From an uncultured Tenacibaculum sp. (GTDB taxonomy: Bacteria > Bacteroidota > Bacteroidia > Flavobacteriales > Flavobacteriaceae), in the NCBI RefSeq assembly GCF_947498805.1, contig NZ_CANMLT010000010.1, forward strand, positions 62,001 through 126,000: a DNA stretch of 64,000 bases, written 5' to 3'. Under the pieces are notes generated by a model. That model ran no database searches, was not told the origin of the DNA, and worked only from the letters and a program-made list of their open reading frames with translations. This document shows, piece after piece, positions 47,164-55,865 of the stretch. The translations under genes were made by a program, and so were the position numbers. The first letter of the stretch is position 1. Every line of letters begins with the position of its first letter.

Positions 47164-47195
47164 CAAATTTAGTCTATTATTTTTTATTCTTCCAA
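47164..47195 (-). promoter_or_regulatory. Promoter of small RNA copy 3
   Basis: Minus-strand TTTG (TTG at 47193-47195), 21 nt, TAAATTTG (47164-47171). It lies just after the dnaJ stop codon. Confidence 0.68.
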
Positions 47196-47211
47196 ATAAA
47201 AAATGTTTTTT

Positions 47212-48342
47212 TTACGAAAACATATCTTTTACCTTTTCGAAGAACGATTTATCAGATTTTTGTGGGTTTGGACTAAAGTTATCATCTCCCATCATTTCTT
47301 CAAAAAACTTTCGCTGATCTTTGGTAAGTTCTTGCGGAGTCCAAACATTAATATGAATTAAGAAATCTCCATTTCCATAATGTTCTATGCTAGGTAATCC
47401 CTTTCCTTTTAATCTTAAGATTTTACCAGACTGCGTACCTGCTTCTACTTTTATTTTTACCTTTCCTGTTACTGTTTCGATTTCTTTAGAAGTACCTAAT
47501 ACAGCTTCAGAAAAATTAATATACAAGTCATAATGAATATTACTTCCTTCTCTTTTTAAAGTTTCGTGCTTCACTTCTTCTATAAGCACTAAAAGATCAC
47601 CAGGAATAGAGTTATTACCAGGAGCTTCGTTTCCTTTTCCTCCAACTTTTAACTGTACTCCTTCCGTAACTCCTTCTGGAATATTAATAGATACTGTTTC
47701 TTCTTTAACTACCATACCTTGTGCATCAGCTCCAGATGGTTTAGAATCTAACATTTCTCCTGCTCCGTGACAAGTACCACAAGTTGTAGCTGTTTGCATT
47801 CTTCCTAATATAGTATTAGTAACACGCATCTGTTGTCCACTTCCATTACATGTAGTACATGTTTTATATGTAACTCCTTCTGCTTGTACCTTTCTACGAA
47901 CCTTTACTTTCTTTTCTACTCCATTTGCTATTTCTTCAAGAGTTAACTTTACTCGAATTCGTAAGTTACTTCCTTTGACTCTAGCTTGACGGCGACCTCC
48001 GCCACCAAAACCTCCAAAGCCACCTCCAAAGGCTCCTCCGAAAATATCTCCAAATTGGCTGAATATATCATCCATATTCATACCAGCTCCTCCTCCACCG
48101 AAGCCTCCTTGACCTCCTTCAAAAGCAGCATGACCAAATTGATCGTAACGGGCTTTCTTATTTTCGTCACTCAAAACTTCATATGCTTCTGCAGCAAGTT
48201 TAAACTTTTCTTCTGCTTCAGCATTATCAGGATTCTTATCTGGATGATACTTAATAGCCATCTTACGATATGCCTTTTTAATTTCAGCTTGTGTTGCTGA
48301 TTTTGTAACTCCTAATATTTCGTAATAATCTTGTTTTGCCAT
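47212..48342 (-). CDS. dnaJ: Chaperone DnaJ with a reduced zinc region
   Basis: A 376-residue Hsp40 co-chaperone that stimulates DnaK ATPase and delivers substrates. The J domain (1-70) has YHPDKNPDN with the HPD triad. A G/F-rich segment (75-120) follows, then a zinc region with only two CxxCxGxG motifs (CTTCNGSG and CGTCHGAG) instead of four, then the C-terminal substrate-binding beta domains. So one zinc site rather than two is expected. It is co-directional with grpE 70 bp upstream. The promoter of small RNA copy 3 starts about 16 bp after its stop. Confidence 0.95.
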   Translation of the reverse strand: MAKQDYYEILGVTKSATQAEIKKAYRKMAIKYHPDKNPDNAEAEEKFKLAAEAYEVLSDENKKARYDQFGHAAFEGGQGGFGGGGAGMNMDDIFSQFGDIFGGAFGGGFGGFGGGGRRQARVKGSNLRIRVKLTLEEIANGVEKKVKVRRKVQAEGVTYKTCTTCNGSGQQMRVTNTILGRMQTATTCGTCHGAGEMLDSKPSGADAQGMVVKEETVSINIPEGVTEGVQLKVGGKGNEAPGNNSIPGDLLVLIEEVKHETLKREGSNIHYDLYINFSEAVLGTSKEIETVTGKVKIKVEAGTQSGKILRLKGKGLPSIEHYGNGDFLIHINVWTPQELTKDQRKFFEEMMGDDNFSPNPQKSDKSFFEKVKDMFS

Positions 48343-48412
48343 TTTATTTCAATTGACTATTAACAATTAACAATACACCATTGATAACTGATAACTCGTA
48401 ATTATTAATTGT

Positions 48413-48985
48413 TTATGCCTGTCCCATTACCACCTTTGGGTGGCGAATTATCTTATCTCCTAACTTATATCCCTTTTCAACACAATCAATAATTTTACCT
48501 TTTAAATCATCTGTTGGTGCAGGAATTTGAGTTATTGCATCGTGAATTTCAGCATCAAAACTATCTCCAGCCTTTACTTCTATTTCAGTTAATCCTTTTT
48601 GAGTCAATGTATTTTTAAACTTAGACTGAATTAACTCCATACCTTTTAACAGCTCCTTGTCTTCAGATTTTTTAATCTCTGCCAAACCTCTATCAAAATC
48701 ATCCATAATTGGCAGTAAAGCTGTCATTAATTCTTGACTAGCTGTTTTAAATAATTCTATACGTTCTTTGGTAGTTCTTTTTTTATAATTCTCGAACTCT
48801 GCAAATAAACGTAAATATTTATCTCTTTCAGCTTGAATTAACTCTTCTGCTGTAGGTACTTCTTTTTCTTCCTTAACTTCATTAGACTCAAGGGTATCAG
48901 TAGTTTCTTCTTGATTTACATCAACTCCTGCTTTATCTAAGTTATCTTTTAATTCGTCTTCCTTTGTATATTGACCTTTACTCAT
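48413..48985 (-). CDS. grpE: Nucleotide exchange factor GrpE
   Basis: A 190-residue DnaK nucleotide-exchange factor. An acidic disordered N-terminus (1-55) precedes a long coiled-coil helix (LIQAERDKYLRLFAEFENYK) and the C-terminal beta domain (VKAGDSFDAEIHDAITQIP, CVEKGYKLGDKIIRHPKVVM). An ATG ten codons upstream (49015) is possible, but MSKGQYTKEDELK at 48985 is the more typical start. It forms the grpE-dnaJ pair of the heat-shock system; dnaK is not in the window. Confidence 0.93.
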   Translation of the reverse strand: MSKGQYTKEDELKDNLDKAGVDVNQEETTDTLESNEVKEEKEVPTAEELIQAERDKYLRLFAEFENYKKRTTKERIELFKTASQELMTALLPIMDDFDRGLAEIKKSEDKELLKGMELIQSKFKNTLTQKGLTEIEVKAGDSFDAEIHDAITQIPAPTDDLKGKIIDCVEKGYKLGDKIIRHPKVVMGQA

Positions 48986-49090
48986 TGTAAATCGTTTCTT
49001 TAATTTCTTTAGCATTCTTTTATCAATAATATTGCCAATTCATTATTAATGTCATGTTGACACATTTATAACTTTATTAACACTATTTGT

Positions 49091-49110
49091 AAGATATATT
49101 TTTATATCTT
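49091..49110. promoter_or_regulatory. Perfect palindrome before the double-glycine peptide gene
   Basis: AAGATATA and TATATCTT with loop TTTT, 39 bp before the ATG at 49149. It could be an operator or a 5' leader hairpin. Confidence 0.35.
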
Positions 49111-49148
49111 GAGCTCAAATAATTATTAATTTAAAGTCCCTCGTACTT

Positions 49149-49343
49149 ATGAAAAACAACTTATTAAATCTTAAAGGAGCAACAGTTTTAAACAAACGCG
49201 ATTTAAAATCAATTACAGGAGGTATCTCTTTCAATGATATTTCTAAATGTGGATGTGACTGTGCCGGACGCGTTACTGGTCCATTTTATTGTCAACAATT
49301 AATAGGTTGCCCTCAGGTATACACCTGCGGTGAAGAATCTTAA
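49149..49343 (+). CDS. Double-glycine leader, cysteine-rich peptide precursor
   Basis: A 64-residue peptide. The first 25 residues form a leader with LNLKG, LNKRDLKSITGG, typical of Gly-Gly leaders cut by C39-peptidase ABC exporters and of Bacteroidota natural-product/bacteriocin precursors. The 39-residue core has six Cys (core positions 9, 11, 13, 23, 29, 35) in a CGCDC...C...C...C pattern. No transporter, maturase or immunity gene lies nearby, so it is an orphan. It has its own terminator. The function, such as antimicrobial or signalling peptide, is inferred. Confidence 0.75.
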   Translation: MKNNLLNLKGATVLNKRDLKSITGGISFNDISKCGCDCAGRVTGPFYCQQLIGCPQVYTCGEES

Positions 49344-49350
49344 GAACGGA

Positions 49351-49378
49351 AAAAGGCTACCAATTTGGTAGCCTTTTT
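49351..49378 (+). terminator. Bidirectional terminator
   Basis: GGCTACCA (49355-49362) and TGGTAGCC (49366-49373) form a perfect 8-bp stem flanked by A5 and T5. It ends the peptide gene and may help end convergent murA. Confidence 0.88.
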
Positions 49379-49396
49379 AGTTTTATTGAATAATAT

Positions 49397-50710
49397 CTAG
49401 TCTTCAATTCTTTCAATCTTGGCTCCGATAGATTTTAATCGGGCTTCGATATTCTCATATCCTCTATCAATTTGTTCTATATTATTAATTATAGATGTTC
49501 CTTTTGCAGATAAAGCCGCTATTAATAGTGAAATACCTGCTCTAATATCTGGTGAAGTCATTTTGGTTGCTTTTAACTGACTTTGGAAATCATGACCAAT
49601 TACAGTAGCTCTATGTGGGTCACATAAAATTACTTTGGCTCCCATATCAATTAATTTATCTACAAAGAACAAACGACTTTCAAACATCTTTTGATGAATT
49701 AACACCGTTCCTTTTGCTTGTGTAGCTACTACTAACACAATACTTAATAAGTCTGGTGTAAATCCTGGCCAAGGAGCATCCGCTACTGTTAACACAGATC
49801 CATCTATATAGTTTTGTATTTCATACGAATCTTGCTCAGGAATATAAATATCATCTCCTCGCTTTTCTAAATTGATTCCTAATTTTCTAAATACATTTGG
49901 AATTTGTCCTAAATCTTTCCAACTAACATCCTTAATTGTTAGTTCTGAACGTGTCATTGCTGCCATTCCTACCCAACTACCAATCTCAATCATATCTGGT
50001 AAAACTCTGTGGGTACATCCTCCTAGCGATTGAACTCCTTCAATAGTTAATAAATTAGAGCCAACACCTGTTATTTTTGCTCCCATAGAGTTCAACATTT
50101 TTGATAATTGTTGAATGTATGGTTCACATGCTGCATTATAAATAGTAGTTGTTCCTTTGGCTAAAACCGCCGCCATTATAATATTGGCTGTTCCAGTTAC
50201 AGAGGCCTCATCTAATAACATATCAGTACCTACTAAACCAGTCTCGGTTTCTACTCCATAAAAATATTCTTCTCTATTATAACGGAATTTTGCTCCTAGG
50301 TTTATAAACCCTTCAAAATGGGTATCTAAACGTCTACGACCAATTTTATCTCCTCCTGGTCTTGGAATATATCCTTTTCCAAAACGTGCTAATAATGGAC
50401 CTACAATCATAATAGATCCTCTTAAAGAACTACCATCTCTTTTAAACTCTGGGCTCTCTAAATATTTTAAATTAATATCGTCTGCTTGGAAACTGTATGA
50501 ATTTGGTCCTAATTTTTCTATTTTAACTCCTAGTTCTCCTAATATGAAAATAAGTTTGTTTACATCAATAATATCTGGGATGTTATTGATCACAACTTTT
50601 TCTGGAGTTAATAAAACTGCACAAATTATCTGTAATGCTTCATTCTTTGCTCCTTGTGGCGTAATAGTTCCATTTAACTTATGCCCTCCTTCTATTTTAA
50701 ATGATGCCAT
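49397..50710 (-). CDS. murA: UDP-N-acetylglucosamine 1-carboxyvinyltransferase, Asp at the catalytic Cys
   Basis: A 437-residue EPSP-synthase-fold enzyme that adds enolpyruvate from PEP to UDP-GlcNAc, the first committed step of peptidoglycan synthesis. KNEALQII and the two inside-out alpha/beta domains are recognisable. The catalytic loop reads GYIPRPGGDKIGRRRLD, where E. coli has PGGCTIGARPVD, so Asp121 stands at the Cys115 position. Such Asp enzymes remain active and are insensitive to fosfomycin in other bacteria. It is encoded directly before the DUF4290 gene's stop (no gap). Confidence 0.95.
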   Translation of the reverse strand: MASFKIEGGHKLNGTITPQGAKNEALQIICAVLLTPEKVVINNIPDIIDVNKLIFILGELGVKIEKLGPNSYSFQADDINLKYLESPEFKRDGSSLRGSIMIVGPLLARFGKGYIPRPGGDKIGRRRLDTHFEGFINLGAKFRYNREEYFYGVETETGLVGTDMLLDEASVTGTANIIMAAVLAKGTTTIYNAACEPYIQQLSKMLNSMGAKITGVGSNLLTIEGVQSLGGCTHRVLPDMIEIGSWVGMAAMTRSELTIKDVSWKDLGQIPNVFRKLGINLEKRGDDIYIPEQDSYEIQNYIDGSVLTVADAPWPGFTPDLLSIVLVVATQAKGTVLIHQKMFESRLFFVDKLIDMGAKVILCDPHRATVIGHDFQSQLKATKMTSPDIRAGISLLIAALSAKGTSIINNIEQIDRGYENIEARLKSIGAKIERIED

Positions 50711-51337
50711 TTACTTCTTTCTATTTTTATTTTTATTTGTGTTCTTCTTTTTACTGTAAGTACTTCTAACTTTAATTAAGTTTTTACTTTCAATAAGGTC
50801 TTCTTCCATATTTCTGAAGTCAATTTTACCATCAGAAAGCTCATATAAATGTTCTAAAATAACACCATCTTCTACAGTGTCTTTATTCCAATTTAGATAA
50901 CATTTCTTCATATGATTTGCAATGGTAAATATCAATGCTTCTTTCATATCACCTTCTTCCCAAGTTAGAGCTACATCAATCATCGTTTGAATATTGGTTC
51001 CGTAGAATCTATATTTAGATGCTGATTTTGGATATGGTAACTTCTCTGGCTTTTCTTGTAATTCTTCTTTCGAAGGAGTTTCATATGGACTATCTACATC
51101 TAATTCGAAGTTAGCCATGATATGCAACTGATCCCATAATTTATGTTTGAAGTCAGGTACATCACGTAAGTGAGGTTGTAAATTCCCCATAACATCTATT
51201 ATCGCTTTTGCCATTGTATTTCTTTCTTCCTTGCTTTCTAAGGCTACACAATGATTTACCAATTTTTGTATATGTCTACCATATTCTGGTATTCTCATTG
51301 TCGGTCTTTCCGAATTATATTCTAAATCAAACGTCAT
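50711..51337 (-). CDS. DUF4290 protein
   Basis: A 208-residue cytoplasmic protein of DUF4290, a Bacteroidota family of unknown function. It starts MTFDLEYNSERPTMRIPEYG and contains CVALESKEERNTMAKAIIDVMG and a Lys/Asn-rich C-terminus. Its stop codon abuts the murA start, so the two are co-transcribed and probably co-translated. Conservation of this pair in Flavobacteriia, recalled rather than checked, hints at a cell-envelope role. Confidence 0.85.
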   Translation of the reverse strand: MTFDLEYNSERPTMRIPEYGRHIQKLVNHCVALESKEERNTMAKAIIDVMGNLQPHLRDVPDFKHKLWDQLHIMANFELDVDSPYETPSKEELQEKPEKLPYPKSASKYRFYGTNIQTMIDVALTWEEGDMKEALIFTIANHMKKCYLNWNKDTVEDGVILEHLYELSDGKIDFRNMEEDLIESKNLIKVRSTYSKKKNTNKNKNRKK

Positions 51338-51407
51338 TTTTCAATATTTTAAGTATGCAAAATAGCTAATAATTGCTAATTATAGCTTAAGATTGTTTTA
51401 AATTTAA

Positions 51408-53738
51408 TTAACCTATTACCTTTAATTTCGCGTATTGCAATAATAATTTCTTTTTTCCTGCGGTGGTAAATTCTATTTCCGCTTTTCTATTAGGTCCTTT
51501 TCCTTCTAAACCTATTACTCTACCCGCTCCAAATCGATTATGTTCTACTAAGTTTCCTATCGAAATTTCTCCATCAAATAAATTTGCTTTTGAAGAAGAT
51601 ATATCCGATACTTTTTTCATTCTACTTTTTGGTGGAACTAAATTAGATTTCTCTTTCTTAGCCATGAACTCTTTTCGTTTCTTCTGAATTGGCTTTTGAA
51701 AACGTACTTGTTTTGGTGCATCATCAAATAAATCTGCATCAATAAAACGATTGGCTCTTGGCTCTGGAAGTTTTGGTGTTATATATTCTAAAAATTGCTC
51801 GTCAATTTCTTCTAAGAATCTACTTGGTTCTCCATCAGTCAATTTCCCCCAACGATATCTTGTTTGCGCATAGGTTAAATAGGCAACTTTCTCCGCTCTA
51901 GTTAAGGCTACATAAAATAAGCGTCTTTCTTCTTCCAATTCACTTCTCGTATTCATACTCATTGCCGAAGGAAATAGGTTTTCTTCCAATCCAACAATAT
52001 ATACATATGGATACTCTAATCCTTTTGATAAGTGAATGGTCATTAAAGAAACTCTTGGTTCTTCATCTTGTTTTTCCGAATCAAAATCGGTCGCTAATGC
52101 TACGTCTTCTAAGAATGCTGTTAGCGATGCATCTAATCCTTCCTCAATTTTATCAGAAATAAAATCTTTAATACCATTTAATAATTCCTGAACGTTCTCC
52201 ACTTTAGTAATCCCTTCAGGAGTACCATCTTTTTGAAGATCTTTTACGATTTGTGTTTGCTTTACAACAGAATCGGCTACTTCAAAAGCGTTTTTCGCCT
52301 TTGCTTCTATCTGAAAACGTTGAATCATATTTACAAAGTTTTGCAACTTTGTTTTAGTACCCGCATTGATTTTTATATCAACTTTATCCAAATTCATTAA
52401 AACTTCAAAAATGGATTTTTTATAGTGATTTGCAGCAATGACTAATTTATCAACCGTAGTAGCACCAATACCTCTTGCTGGGTAATTAATGATGCGTTTT
52501 AATGCTTCTTCATCATTCGGGTTAATTAATATTCTTAAATACGAAAGTGTATCTTTTATTTCTTTTCGTTGATAGAAAGAGATACCTCCATAAATCTTAT
52601 ACTGAATATTCTTCTTACGTAATGCATCTTCTATTGCCCTAGATTGCGCATTTGTTCTATATAAAATGGCAAATGAATCATTTTGTAATTGTTGATTCAT
52701 TTTGTTCTCCCAAATAGATTGTGCTACAAAACGACCTTCTTCTCCTTCAGAAATAGTGCGCATCACTTTTACCTGCTCTCCAGCATCATTAGCGGTCCAA
52801 ATCTCTTTGTCTAATTTGGTTTTGTTTTTATCAATTACACTGTTTGCTGCTAGAACAATATTGCTGCTCGAACGATAGTTTTGTTCTAATTTAAACGTTT
52901 TTACATCTGGGTAATCTTTTTGGAAGTTTAAGATGTTTTGAATATTCGCTCCACGGAATCCATAGATACTTTGCGAATCATCTCCTACCACACAAATATT
53001 TTGAAAACGATCTGCTAGAGCACGTACAATTAGATACTGTGAATGGTTGGTATCTTGGTACTCATCTACCATGATGTATCTAAAACGGTCTTGGTATTTC
53101 GCTAATACATCAGGAAATCTAGCTAACAATTCATTAGTTCGTAGTAATAAATCATCAAAATCCATCGCACCCGACTTAAAACATCTATCTACATATTCTT
53201 TATAAATGTCTCCAGTTTTCGGTCTGCTGGCTTCTAAATCGGCTTGTTGTAATTCTGAATTGTTAAAATATGCTCTAACGGTTATTAAACTGTTTTTAAA
53301 AGATGAGATACGGCTCAAAATTTGTTTTGGCTTGTATCTATCTTTGTCTAACTGCATTTCTTTAATAATTGCAGTAATTAAACGAACAGAGTCTTGGGTA
53401 TCGTAAATGGTGAAGTTAGATGGGTATCCTAATCGATCTGCTTCTGAACGTAAAATACGCGCAAAAATAGAGTGAAATGTTCCCATCCACAGATTCTTGG
53501 CTTCACTATATCCTACTACTTTACCAATACGCTCTTTCATTTCTCGTGCTGCCTTATTGGTAAAGGTTAATGATAATATATTAAAAGCATCCACTCCTCC
53601 TTGCATTAAATGTGCAATTCTGTAGGTTAATACTCTTGTTTTCCCTGATCCTGCTCCAGCAATGATAATCATTGGTCCGTCTTTTTGTAAAACGGCTGCC
53701 CTTTGAGGCTCGTTAAGTTGCTCTAAATAAGTACTCAA
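51408..53738 (-). CDS. UvrD/PcrA-type ATP-dependent DNA helicase
   Basis: A 776-residue superfamily 1A 3'-5' helicase for DNA repair. Motif I is GAGSGKTRVL (about 27-36); Ia LSLTFTNKAAREMKERI; II MVDEYQDTN; III VVGDDSQSIYGFRGA; IV EQNYRSS; V LMTIHLSKGLE; VI VALTRAEKVAYL. The C-terminal domain ends VEHNRFGAGRVIGLEGKG...KLLLQYAKLKVI, as in PcrA. Functions in excision repair or in clearing recombination/replication blocks are known for the family. Confidence 0.95.
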   Translation of the reverse strand: MSTYLEQLNEPQRAAVLQKDGPMIIIAGAGSGKTRVLTYRIAHLMQGGVDAFNILSLTFTNKAAREMKERIGKVVGYSEAKNLWMGTFHSIFARILRSEADRLGYPSNFTIYDTQDSVRLITAIIKEMQLDKDRYKPKQILSRISSFKNSLITVRAYFNNSELQQADLEASRPKTGDIYKEYVDRCFKSGAMDFDDLLLRTNELLARFPDVLAKYQDRFRYIMVDEYQDTNHSQYLIVRALADRFQNICVVGDDSQSIYGFRGANIQNILNFQKDYPDVKTFKLEQNYRSSSNIVLAANSVIDKNKTKLDKEIWTANDAGEQVKVMRTISEGEEGRFVAQSIWENKMNQQLQNDSFAILYRTNAQSRAIEDALRKKNIQYKIYGGISFYQRKEIKDTLSYLRILINPNDEEALKRIINYPARGIGATTVDKLVIAANHYKKSIFEVLMNLDKVDIKINAGTKTKLQNFVNMIQRFQIEAKAKNAFEVADSVVKQTQIVKDLQKDGTPEGITKVENVQELLNGIKDFISDKIEEGLDASLTAFLEDVALATDFDSEKQDEEPRVSLMTIHLSKGLEYPYVYIVGLEENLFPSAMSMNTRSELEEERRLFYVALTRAEKVAYLTYAQTRYRWGKLTDGEPSRFLEEIDEQFLEYITPKLPEPRANRFIDADLFDDAPKQVRFQKPIQKKRKEFMAKKEKSNLVPPKSRMKKVSDISSSKANLFDGEISIGNLVEHNRFGAGRVIGLEGKGPNRKAEIEFTTAGKKKLLLQYAKLKVIG

Positions 53739-53880
53739 TGAAAAATTTATTGAAAGAATTTACAAAGTGGAAAATTACGGATTCTTTTAGGTTTTGTAAA
53801 GGCTTATTAACATTTTTTTATTCACATTTTTTTTCTCAAAGTAAATGTTATGCTTACTTTCGTCTTCAATAGTTTTGAAT

Positions 53881-54393
53881 ATGGAAGATAAAATATTAGA
53901 AGGACTTGCCTATGCGCTTCCTGCATTGATTACGGGAGGAGTTGCCTATATGATTTTAAGTCGCTTTATTGATCAAGATAATAATGAGAAAAAATTCAAT
54001 GCGTTAGTAGCAAAAAAACGCGAGAGCTTACCTACTAAACTTCAAGCATATGAACGTATGCTTTTGTTTTGCGAACGTATTAATCCAGCTAAATTATTAT
54101 TAAGAATTAAGCCTATTGGAAATACCCCAGAAGATTATGCGCAATTGTTAATTGCCAATATTGAGCAAGAGTTTGAACACAACTTAGTGCAACAATTATA
54201 TATTTCTGATGATAGTTGGAAAGCAGTGTCAGGTGCTAAATTGGCTATAATGGCTAAGATTAGAAATACTGCTGAAAAAGCAAGTTCTGCCAACGAATTA
54301 AGAGAAAATGTTCTGATAGACTATTCTAAAGAAGCGAGTCCAACAGAAACCGCCATTTTAATTCTAAAACAAGAAGTAAAAAAATTAATATAA
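53881..54393 (+). CDS. Small membrane-anchored protein, DUF7935-like
   Basis: A 170-residue protein with one N-terminal membrane helix (about 7-27, LAYALPALITGGVAYMILSRF) and a helical cytoplasmic part (KLQAYERMLLFCERINPAKLLLRI). An ATG twelve codons earlier (53845) is in frame, but MEDKILEGLAYALP at 53881 is more natural. I recall similar proteins in Flavobacteriia under DUF7935; the function is unknown. It is divergent from the helicase gene and ends at a strong terminator. Confidence 0.72.
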   Translation: MEDKILEGLAYALPALITGGVAYMILSRFIDQDNNEKKFNALVAKKRESLPTKLQAYERMLLFCERINPAKLLLRIKPIGNTPEDYAQLLIANIEQEFEHNLVQQLYISDDSWKAVSGAKLAIMAKIRNTAEKASSANELRENVLIDYSKEASPTETAILILKQEVKKLI

Positions 54394-54398
54394 AAAAA

Positions 54399-54420
54399 AG
54401 CTCGCGATTGCGAGCTTTTT
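54399..54420 (+). terminator. Bidirectional terminator
   Basis: AGCTCGC (54399-54405) and GCGAGCT (54410-54416) with loop GATT, flanked by A8 and T6. It serves the small membrane protein and the convergent glucan operon ending at 54430. Confidence 0.9.
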
Positions 54421-54429
54421 TATTGATTG

Positions 54430-55860
54430 TTATTCTTTGATTAAGATCTTATATTCCCATGGTTTTAGTGTAATTGGTGGGTTTATACTATCTATTTTTA
54501 CTTTAGCGTTATTCATGTAATCTAGATACTCACCTTCTTTTATCCAAGTCTTAGCAACTCCATCAGATAAATTCGCTACAAATAAAACCTTATCCCCTTC
54601 TTTTTCTCTTGAGAACTTAAGTATTCTATTATTAGAGCTTTCAAGGTTATAATATGCTCCATTTTTTCCTCCATGCAATGCTTTGTTTGTAGATTTCAGT
54701 TTTCCTAATTTCTGCAATACTTCCCATTCTTTTCCTTTTTCATGTGGAATTTCATCTTTTTCAAAAAACTTTAATCGATGCTTCATTCCGTATTCTTGTC
54801 CAGAATAAATTAATGGCATCCCTGGTGCTACATAACTTAAAGCAGTCATTACTTCCCAAGCATCTCCCATGCGCTCTTCAATAGTTCCGTTCCAAGAGTT
54901 TTCATCGTGATTAGTTACAAACGTCATTAAAATATCATCTTTTTCATAACGTGCTGTATCTTTTGCATAATTTTCATTCCATGCTTTTGGTCCACCATCT
55001 TTAGCAATGTGGTTCATGGTATGATGACGATCCCAACCGTATGCCATATCAAACAACCCTTCTTTTAATAATTCTGGTTCCCAAGCTTCTGCTAACATAA
55101 AAATGTCTTTTTTAGCTCTTAACTGCGGAATTGCTTCTTGCCAAAAATCAGTTGGTACTGATCCTGCAACATCACAACGGAATCCATCTACATTTTCTTC
55201 AGTAATCCAATGTTGCATGTCTTTTACCATTGCCTTACGCAATTCTTTGTTGTCATAGTTTAAGTCAGCAACGTCTGCCCAACCTACTGGAGTTCCATCT
55301 GCATTTAAAGGATCTGTAATTTCTCCTTTTGCATTCTTTGTATAAAATTCTGGATTGCTTGTTAACCAAGTATGATCCCATCCTGTATGGTTAGGAACCC
55401 AGTCTAAAATTACATACATATCATTCTCATGTGCTGTTTTTACTAATTTTCTAAAGTCTTCAATAGTACCAAACTCTGGATTGATCTTAGTAAAATCGGT
55501 TACAGCATAGTAACTTCCTAAGTATTTTTTTCTTTCCTCTTCTGGAAACTCCGAAGCAAATTTATCTCCCCTTGCTTTTCTCTTTGTTTCTGAAATTGGA
55601 AATATTGGCATTAACCATATAATTTTTACGCCTAATTCTTTTAATTGAGGAATGTCTTTGGTGAATTGATCAAAGGTTCCTTCTTTTGAATACTGTCTAA
55701 TATTTGCTTCATAAATAACCGCACTTTCCATCATGTCATCTGAAACAGGAGCTATTTTAGCTACCTCTACTGGAGTGGTAACTTTGGCTTCTTCCTTTTT
55801 TTCAGTTTTACATGCAAAAACGATACATAAACTTGCAATAATTAACGTTAGTTTCTTCAT
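54430..55860 (-). CDS. GH13 alpha-amylase-family lipoprotein
   Basis: A 476-residue glycoside hydrolase family 13 enzyme acting on alpha-glucans. Lipobox VFACKT (Cys17) predicts outer-membrane or periplasmic anchoring. Conserved regions: DWVPNHTG, GFRCDVA (nucleophile Asp about 230), MLAEAWEP (acid Glu about 257) and FVTNHDEN (Asp about 318). A short C-terminal beta domain follows. Last gene of the glucan operon, 5 bp after the 548-residue GH13 gene. Confidence 0.9.
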   Translation of the reverse strand: MKKLTLIIASLCIVFACKTEKKEEAKVTTPVEVAKIAPVSDDMMESAVIYEANIRQYSKEGTFDQFTKDIPQLKELGVKIIWLMPIFPISETKRKARGDKFASEFPEEERKKYLGSYYAVTDFTKINPEFGTIEDFRKLVKTAHENDMYVILDWVPNHTGWDHTWLTSNPEFYTKNAKGEITDPLNADGTPVGWADVADLNYDNKELRKAMVKDMQHWITEENVDGFRCDVAGSVPTDFWQEAIPQLRAKKDIFMLAEAWEPELLKEGLFDMAYGWDRHHTMNHIAKDGGPKAWNENYAKDTARYEKDDILMTFVTNHDENSWNGTIEERMGDAWEVMTALSYVAPGMPLIYSGQEYGMKHRLKFFEKDEIPHEKGKEWEVLQKLGKLKSTNKALHGGKNGAYYNLESSNNRILKFSREKEGDKVLFVANLSDGVAKTWIKEGEYLDYMNNAKVKIDSINPPITLKPWEYKILIKE

Positions 55861-55865
55861 ACTCT

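Larger units (their letters stand above)
46786..47168 (-). repeat. Tandem array of three about 85-bp units
   Basis: Three near-identical units at 46786-46870, 46951-47037 and 47084-47168, separated by 46-80 bp of unlike AT-rich DNA. Each holds a promoter, a 5' hairpin, an invariant 23-nt pyrimidine-rich linker and a terminator hairpin, all reading on the minus strand. Differences between copies fall on paired positions and preserve pairing. Confidence 0.9.

Noticed and set aside
46786-47168. CRISPR-like or insertion-element repeat
   Set aside because: Only three units, with long internal structure, uneven AT-rich spacers (46-80 bp), no cas genes, no transposase and no target duplications; the promoter-terminator layout explains them better.
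47004-47317. Plus-strand ORFs beginning Met-Lys-Lys-Lys-Lys-Cys-Leu in the tandem repeats
   Set aside because: Differences between copies keep RNA stems, not amino acids (Glu changes to Gly), the frames end at unrelated points, and the promoters and terminators face the other way.
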